Of a stretch of 64,000 bases of DNA, positions 57,738-64,000 are shown one piece after another; positions within the stretch are counted from its first letter, which is position 1; every line of letters starts with the position of its first letter. Position numbers and translations under genes: made by a program. Below the pieces are notes generated by a model, which did not search any database, was not told where the DNA came from, and worked only from the letters and a program-made list of their open reading frames with translations. Source of the stretch: Pinus tabuliformis (lineage: Eukaryota > Streptophyta > Pinopsida > Pinales > Pinaceae); contig CM062820.1 in NCBI GenBank assembly GCA_031772625.1, positions 313,275,840 to 313,339,839 on the forward strand, read 5' to 3'.

Positions 57738-60627
57738 TGTTGTAGTGGCTATAAAAACCCTCCAAAATGTTGGCCTACACCCAATATTGAAGCCTCTCTT
57801 GAGAATTTCACTTGATGACTTCACACATTCGGGTTCACTCCCTGAGCTCGTGTGAGTGTTCACACCCACTTTGCTTGATCATTTCACCCAAGCTTTTGCA
57901 TGTTGATGTCAATGTCATGCTTGCGACCATGTTCTCGTAATACTCAAGGTCTTCGCTTCGTGTGTACTTGTTGTGTTCACTATGCAAACATTTGTCGCAC
58001 CCACACACAGAGTCACATACATTGTTGCACAGGCATTGTCACGATCAACCAATGATCAATCACAAGTGTTGCGCTTGTCGATTACACCATCGGTCAGTCA
58101 TGTTGAGCATGCATGTCTGGATGGTTTGAGTAGTATCATCGTCAAGTCATGTAAGTGTGTGTTTGCAGGATCACATATGCATCTTTCACTCGTTCAAACA
58201 CTTAGTCACTTTGCTGAAGTTCTGATGATCGGATTCTCGTCTGATACCCGGACCATCACCCCGACATCGACTCGATTGACTGTCACCCATAACATCACAG
58301 AAGCACCAAGGAATCCATTTCAAGTTGTGCTGCCTGCAAGAAAATCAATCAACCTTCATGCTAGTCAACAAAGAGTTTGACCAGGAAGCCACCCTGGGAC
58401 TGACTCCCCTCAAAAATTGCTTAGAGGCTGCAGACCTTTCTCGTTCTGCTGACTGAGAAAATTGTGGAGACAGGCCAAATAGACACCAAGTAACCATCCA
58501 TGTCTCCTCAGAAAATTGCATAGTTTTTCCAGCCAGCCCTCCTGACAGTCGACCGATTTCTCACCCAGAAAATTGCGCAATTTTCATGAGAAAGTCCTCC
58601 GCTGCCTAGCAGTTCACTCAGCTCAAAAACTGTGTAGAGGTGACCAACAAGCTAGCCTCCCATCATCAATGTAGTTTTTCCCGCTAGTAGCTCCCGATAA
58701 CCGACTGGCATTTCCCCTCAGGATCTGCACAGTTTTTGCTTCCATGCTCCAGCAACTGACTGCTTGTTCCCTCCAGGAATTGTGTAGTTTTTGCTGCCAA
58801 GGTCACAACAACTAATTGCCATTTCCTCTAAGGAATTACATACTTTTTGCTGCCAGTGACCCACAGCTGATTGTCAGTTCTCCTCAGGAATTGCGTAGTT
58901 TTTGCTGCCAAGCTCCCGGTGCCCACTGGGTCCAGAAATTGCGCAGATGTTGCCTACGCAGCCTTTCCACAACTCATACTGTTCCTCCCAAAAACTAGGC
59001 AGTTTGTCCTCTAGCTGAGCCAGATCTCGTGGACAGTCACTATCTATTCGGATTGCCCATCTTCATCACCCAGTGACTGCTGTGAAATTTTCATTAGCCA
59101 TGCTAGGAGCCTTCATCATGCATCATGGTAGACTAGGAGGTTTTTGGATTTGATGTCATCTTGTCATGAGTGATTGCAGATATAGGTACACAAACAAACA
59201 TGGCATGATGATGGATGGGATGAGCGAAGTGAGCACATGTAGAAGGACAGGTTCACCAATAGACGAACATATGATGCATGAAAATAGATATGCTCGTGAA
59301 TGGATGATCATGAAAAGATGTGTTCACGGACGGACGGATGAGCAAACATGCAGGATGTGTTCACAGATGGACAGATGGACAAACATGAACATTTCATGAA
59401 TGGACGAACCTATTGAGCCTACCAACATACAAGCATGGAGCAATGTGTAAATGCAACGTCAAGCAAACCAATGACCATTGAAGACTCTGCGCACTTTGCC
59501 ATGCGGAGGTGAAGCTATGATGCACCATGAGGAAATACATCACCCAACAGCACTGTAGCTCGACATGCACACTGACAACAATATGAATGTACCAGCACTT
59601 TCATGTCGAGTGATGTCATGAGTCATGTCGTCCGCATCTCTACTATGGGCCATACGGTCAATCAATGTAATGTAACGTGGAAGTCCAAGAGACCCAATTG
59701 TTGTATGAAGAGTCGAAGTCAAAAAGTCATGGAAGTCAAACAGTCATGAATGTAGTTGAACAACCACAAGGGTCAGTTTCACCCTTGGCTATAAATACCC
59801 CCTCATTTGTACATGCAAAGGAATTTTTCACCTCAGCTCCTTCCACATAGCATTGAGAGTCTGTAATATTTTATTTGAGGAGTAAGCAGTGGCTCCAACA
59901 CTTCACACGTGGCGTTAGTGATGTATGGTGTAACGATGTGTCTTGGAACTTTCGCTTAATTCAGAAGCCTGCTAACAGGCCATCACGTTTTCACACATGT
60001 ATTGTAACTGTTATAATACTAATCTTTAACACTTGTAATGCATGTTACTTTAACTCGTGTTTAACACTTGAACTAATTCACTTGTTCTAATAAACATATG
60101 TTAATGAAAATGTGTTTTATATGATGTTAATGCTGTATCGACCATGTAGACTACTCTCCCAGACATAAGACAAACCTTTCACATAAAACTTGTTATAACA
60201 ACCATTGTACTCATGTGGACTAATCCGCTGAGTATTATACATGTTATCTTCACTTACGTGTTGTGAATGTCACATCTATGTGGACTGTTCCATCAGACGC
60301 TGTGCATGTCTTGTTGTGTTGTATGTTACTAGCAGAGTTGGGACTTCTCCCAACTGACTTGGGACTCACTCCCACCCTCTCCCTCTATGGTGAAAGAACC
60401 ATTGACACAAGTGACACTTACAATCACTAGGCACGTGAACCGACTTCTTGAAAGACAAAGCATAACACTCTCCTGTGCTGACAAGCAAGATTTGGGACAA
60501 ATCTTTAAGATAATAGCAAACAGGCCATCATACCAGATGGGACTCCCACACCAAACATTGTGAGGTCTAGTTGGGACTTCATACCGAGGTGATCCCATGA
60601 ATGTTGGTGGGTCCAACACCGTCAACA
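57738..60627 (+). repeat. Gypsy 3' LTR (2890 bp) with TATA box
   Basis: It starts TGTTGTAGTGGCTATAAA and ends CCGTCAACA. About eleven tandem-like copies of an approximately 57-bp unit containing GAAAATTGCGCAR or GGAATTGCGTAG occupy 58390-59000. TATAAATA at 59790-59797 lies in a segment missing from the 5' LTR. Confidence 0.87.
59790..59797 (+). promoter_or_regulatory. LTR TATA box
   Basis: GGCTATAAATACCCC has the classical TATA form and GC-flanks of plant LTR promoters. Confidence 0.7.
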
Positions 60628-60895
60628 ATACTGTAACTCAACAGTCGTCATAACAACTCTCAATACTTATACACCCCTTCCCATGGTTGGACTTTAATGA
60701 TCAAGGTGATGACCAAGCTCAAAATGACTTTCTAGACAGTATAAGGTCAAACTTATAACAGTGATAATGTTTATGGATTTGACCCCCTCCAAGATAGCAA
60801 ACTAATATTTCGAAAACATTCGAATAATAAATTAATCTACTCTAAAACTGGCTCCATTGGGGATGGAATCCTCCCAGTGAGGTGCCAAGAATGAC
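60628..60895. other. Short spacer between two LTR elements
   Basis: No feature recognised. Confidence 0.5.
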
Positions 60896-61227
60896 TGTTA
60901 GGCCCCTATACTACTAGTGTAACCCCTTATTGTTATTAGTATAACCCACTTATTATATTGATGTACCCATGTAGTGCCCATATTGTTACTATTATGCCAC
61001 ATAGAAGCCCACCATTGTTACTGTTGTGCCCTACAATATTATTGTTATGTAGGCTTTGATTGTATTGGGACCACTTAGACTCCTATATATAGAAAGGAGG
61101 TATTTTCATTTGTATCATCCAAGAATTGTTCATTTATGTAATGTAAAGGAGGTTGCCCCCTCGAAGAGGCTGAATTCTAAGGCGTGGATCTCTCTTTTCT
61201 ATCTTTTTGTGAGCTGGTTTCATAACA
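60896..61227 (+). repeat. 5' LTR (332 bp) of another LTR retrotransposon
   Basis: It starts TGTTAGGCCCCTATAC and ends TTTCATAACA, followed after two bases by a primer binding site. TATATATAG at 61084-61092 is a likely TATA box. It is preceded by short CCCATTATTGTTACTRTT-like repeats (60925-61045). Internal sequence continues only to about 61560 before another element takes over. Confidence 0.82.
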
Positions 61228-61229
61228 TT

Positions 61230-61241
61230 TGGTATCAGAGC
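61230..61241 (+). other. Primer binding site, initiator Met tRNA type
   Basis: TGGTATCAGAGC, as in copia-2 and copia-3, here on the + strand. Confidence 0.93.
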
Positions 61242-61569
61242 TTTGGATTCTAGGGTTTCGCTGCTCCAAACAGGTCATCGTGGCATTTGCGCTATAACTT
61301 TTTTTCTGTGACGTTTCAGAAGTCTCAAAAAAAACCCATTTGAGAAGAATTGGTGCGGAACCTTGGGTCCGAATTTCAGAGCTTTTCGCGCGATATTTTC
61401 GGCGATATGATCTGAGGAAGTTGGCCTTTTTGCAGACTTCCTTACCTCTTTTTCAATTAGGGGTAACAACATTGGATTTGTTCTTCGCAACTTCTTCTTA
61501 AATGGTTTTTTATCTGTTTTAAATTATATTGTATGCTGAATAATGTCTTTGTTATAAACCTTTAAGTAT
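61242..61569 (+). other. Leader of the truncated LTR element
   Basis: Non-coding leader after the primer site; no gag frame follows, since sequence of an opposite-strand gypsy element begins at about 61570. Confidence 0.55.
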
Positions 61570-62016
61570 TCATACCCCCATGCAAACACAAGAAAATTCT
61601 GTCAATAACAACAAATATTTTCTCTTCATTTTTAGGCACAAATTTTTGGATAGCTTTATCATTTTTGGGTGTTCTTCTATACCTATATTTCATTCTTCAA
61701 CTCCTTCTCCTATAGGTACTAGTTTTGGCCTCTTAGCCACATCGTTCTGGTCAAACATTTCCTCCAAAGGTACAAGCCCTCTTGGAAGGACATTGTATCT
61801 GAGCTGCAGTATTTTTAATTCAATACCCTGCTTATCTAATTCTTCCTTCAGCTAATTAATAAAACTTTATTGATCTGCATCTTCCCATCTACCATCCCCT
61901 TCCAGCCTCATTTTGGAAAATTCTTCGTTCATCAGTAAAAAATTCTCCAACTTCTTGTCATTATCGAATGCTTGTCAGTGCTTCATGTTATCTAGGACAA
62001 CAAGCCTATGTCTAAA

Positions 62017-62484
62017 TTATATCTTATATTTCCCTTTATCACTACAGGGAATTTCAAAATTAGAAGCCGAATTAGCCAATGCATCTGCAACAACATTATC
62101 CTTCCTAGGAACAACTAAAAAATTCCACTCAACAAAATTTTGCAAACAGCCTAAGTAAGCATTACGATAAGTATGCATTCGAGGGTGTTTGATTTGATAT
62201 TCACGTCTAACTTGTATAACCACTAGCTCAGAATCCCCGTAGACAACTATTCTTCTAACTCCCGATTTCTTCAAATTTTGCATACCCAAAGTAAGATCTT
62301 CGTATTCTGCTACATTATTAGTATAGTAAAAGACTAACTTATAGGAACATAGTTTTGACTTACCAACCTCTGGGCTGATTATCCATATCCCCGCACCAAC
62401 ACCTTCTCTATTGGCTGCCCCATCGAAATGCATGGTCCAAACTTGTTGTTTTTTCTGCTCTTTTTTACCTCTTTCAACCTTCAA
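62017..62484 (-). pseudogene. Gypsy RNase H domain, all catalytic residues present
   Basis: WTMHFDGAANREGVGAGIWI, NNVAEYEDLTLGMQNLKK, IVVYGDSELVVIQV and VVADALANSASNF give the D-E-D-D set of an RVT_3 RNase H. It follows protease and linker directly, without reverse transcriptase between. The frame is open for 155 codons; the element around it is truncated. Confidence 0.87.
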
Positions 62485-62541
62485 ACATTCAGATTTCTCA
62501 TGGATAGTTTGGCTGCTTTGTTCCTCATCTTTGTTGTTGTC

Positions 62542-62985
62542 CTATTCCTGCATTTCATGGTTGTCTTCATCATAATTTTTCTCACTGTTTTCTTCTTCCG
62601 AAACTTCCGAAACAATTGATTTTATGTTGTTTTCTTTTTTAGGACATTTGCTCAAAATTTCTAATTTCTGAGCGTTGTCCCTTTCCTCTTCCGCATCTAA
62701 AAAAATATCTTCATCATTAGTACAATATGAATTGAACAATACAAATGAGTCCAGATCAAAGTGAAAAACATAAACTGGATGGTTCACAGGCTTATCCTTA
62801 CCACTGATTATGTATTGCATGAGAAGTTCCCTATATAACCTTCTCATCTGGCCTCCAAAAACTGGGATTGTGATGTAGGAATGCATGTTTGTAATGCTCC
62901 ATTCAATTTTTTCATCTAGGATCTGGACAAAAGCATACCATACCTCGGAGGTATGTCCGCCACCACAATATCCATAACCATACAC
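62542..62985 (-). pseudogene. Gypsy linker between protease and RNase H
   Basis: SYITIPVFGGQMRRLYRELL and DKPVNHPVYVFHFDLDSFVL are followed by an acidic tail (SEVSEEENSEKNYDEDNHEM). The first part continues the protease region in another frame, so a shift lies near 62930. The function of this linker is not known to me. Confidence 0.65.
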
Positions 62986-63224
62986 TTTGAAGGAATTTGA
63001 GTTAAGGACACTGCTAAATCCTTAATTAATCCTAGATACTTCACCTTACTGGAATCAAATGAATACAGGTCCTTGTATGGTCTTGTAATATCTAAGCCTA
63101 ATCTCTCCATGATTACTTTTGGCATTAGATTGTGTGAAGCTCTAGAGTCTAGCATAGAATTATGCATAATTTTCTCATGCACATTCAAGATGACATAGAA
63201 AGGAGGAACATCTCCATCCTTCAT
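62916..63224 (-). pseudogene. Gypsy aspartic protease, DSRA in place of DSGA
   Basis: MKDGDVPPFYVILNVHEKIM, then NSMLDSRASHNLMPKVIMER, GLDITRPYKDLYSFD, VMDIVVADIPPRYGMLLSRS. This is the retropepsin-like domain of a gypsy element. The catalytic Asp is kept, but the glycine after DS is arginine, which should disable it. Confidence 0.85.
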
Positions 63225-63320
63225 TTTGTCATCAATGTTTGGTCCAAAAATAATAGTTGGATGATCATCTGCTATGTTGATTGTATCAGAGGATTTGTCT
63301 ACTCTCAGTGCCTTTAAAAT

Positions 63321-63548
63321 CTAAGACTTATATTGATTTTTCTTTACCAATTCACCAAGAGGAATGGATATCTTTAATTTGGCAATTTCAGCTTCAAGGT
63401 TAAAGGGATTTGATACCTTTTCAACTTCTTTATGGGAAAATTCCTTCTTTTCTACAACATCCTTGGGTGTGTCTTCCTTTCTTTGCGATATAGTGATAGG
63501 AGGTTCCTTTATTTGGGCACTTGTGCTAGGGACATCCTTCCTTTGCAT
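63321..63548 (-). pseudogene. Gypsy pre-protease region
   Basis: Lysine- and glutamate-rich segment ending with LEAEIAKLKISIPLGELVKK, a stretch that precedes the protease in this element type; a stop follows KNQYKS. The continuing sequence to 64000 has further stops. Confidence 0.6.
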
Positions 63549-64000
63549 ACTTGTACTAGGGGCATCCTTCTTTACATTTCAAGTGTACATTTCTTTCTTT
63601 GATGTACTCCTAATTGGTATTTCTTTCTTCATTGTATTGTTGGACATATTTTTGTTCCTCAAATTATATTGTAATTTCACTTGCATGATGGAATTCTGAT
63701 ATCCCTTCCTATATTCCTCGGATTTAGTCATTAACACATCATTTTGAGACTAAGCAAATATAAAGTCTTCATCCTCTGCTTGAAAATTTTCAAGCAGCTC
63801 TTGCTCTTCATCTTATTTAGTTAGACACACATCTTGTTTCCCATCACCAAAAAACATAATTTGATCTTCTTGCAATTGCTTGTCCTCCTCTTATTCATCT
63901 TGAGTGTAATTCTATTGAAAAGGTGGTGTTACATGCTATTGTGATTACTTTGGACACTTTTTATCCCTTGGTTTGTTTGGAAACTATGGTTGCCTTCAAA

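Larger units (their letters stand above)
49805..60627 (+). mobile_element. Ty3/gypsy element with about 2.9-kb LTRs
   Basis: It has two direct LTRs (49805-52662 and 57738-60627) around about 5 kb of degraded coding sequence in the order gag, protease, RNase H, reverse transcriptase. Integrase and the rest of reverse transcriptase are not recognisable before the 3' LTR. Flanks GTACC and ATACT match at three of five positions only, so the duplication is uncertain. Lineage cannot be fixed by eye; RNase H ahead of reverse transcriptase sets it apart from standard gypsy order. Confidence 0.88.
61570..64000 (-). mobile_element. Second Ty3/gypsy fragment, runs past the window end
   Basis: On the - strand: pre-protease region (63548-63321, NPFNLEAEIAKLKISIPLGE), protease, linker, RNase H and then a decayed stretch (62016-61570) that in related elements leads into reverse transcriptase. 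It is cut at about 61570; gag would lie beyond 64000. Confidence 0.8.

Noticed and set aside
49800-60632. GTACC/ATACT as target duplication of the gypsy element
   Set aside because: Only three of five bases agree; it may be decayed, but is not good evidence.

Overview
The window looks like intergenic nuclear DNA of a large plant genome, most likely a gymnosperm (conifer-like). The reasons are: nested LTR retrotransposons fill most of it, introns and spacers are AT-rich, the initiator-Met-type primer binding site recurs, and one plant short-chain dehydrogenase gene lies among the repeats. The species cannot be fixed from the sequence. No bacterial-type operons, tRNA, rRNA or CRISPR features were seen.

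Layout. 1-4150 is the 3' part of a Ty1/copia element (copia-1, + strand) with its 3' LTR. 4151-4416 is a piece of a dispersed host repeat that has an uninterrupted paralogue at 30963-31191. 4417-18483 is the most remarkable part: two nested, almost fully palindromic DNA transposons. The outer one is bounded by a 9-bp target duplication (TAGATTCAC). The inner one (9662-18292) has its own 9-bp duplication (GTCGACAAC). Such duplications point to Mutator-like elements (MULEs). Both arms of the inner element carry a captured fragment of a JAZ/TIFY gene, with the Jas motif still split by an intron, so transcription across the element would give a long hairpin RNA with JAZ sequence. A third, zero-spacer palindrome sits inside each inner arm.

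18855-20627 is a short-chain dehydrogenase/reductase gene with TATA box, exon 1, intron and exon 2, interrupted by three single-base frameshifts. 20700-23400 holds tandem repeats, including a minisatellite of about 139 bp in about 12 copies. 23873-30450 is a complete copia element (copia-2, - strand) inserted into a short LTR. 33233-38821 is a related, heavily mutated copia element (copia-3, - strand). 40314-40862 is a likely PPR-gene fragment. 42400-45455 is a divergent copy of a very long LTR, itself split by a solo LTR with a perfect 5-bp duplication. 46796-48600 holds degraded unidentified reading frames. 49805-60627 is a Ty3/gypsy element with LTRs near 2.9 kb and a domain order gag-protease-RNase H-reverse transcriptase. 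60896-61241 is a 5' LTR plus primer binding site of another element. 61570-64000 is a second gypsy fragment on the - strand, again with RNase H directly downstream of protease.

Nothing here forms a cellular pathway. The transposons are mostly dead: there are nonsense codons, frameshifts, a mutated reverse transcriptase core, a lost protease aspartate, truncated LTRs and a lost TATA box. The points of biological interest are the palindromic MULE pair with the JAZ capture, its proximity to the dehydrogenase gene, and the structured LTR motifs. All comparisons were made by eye; no alignment or database search was run.
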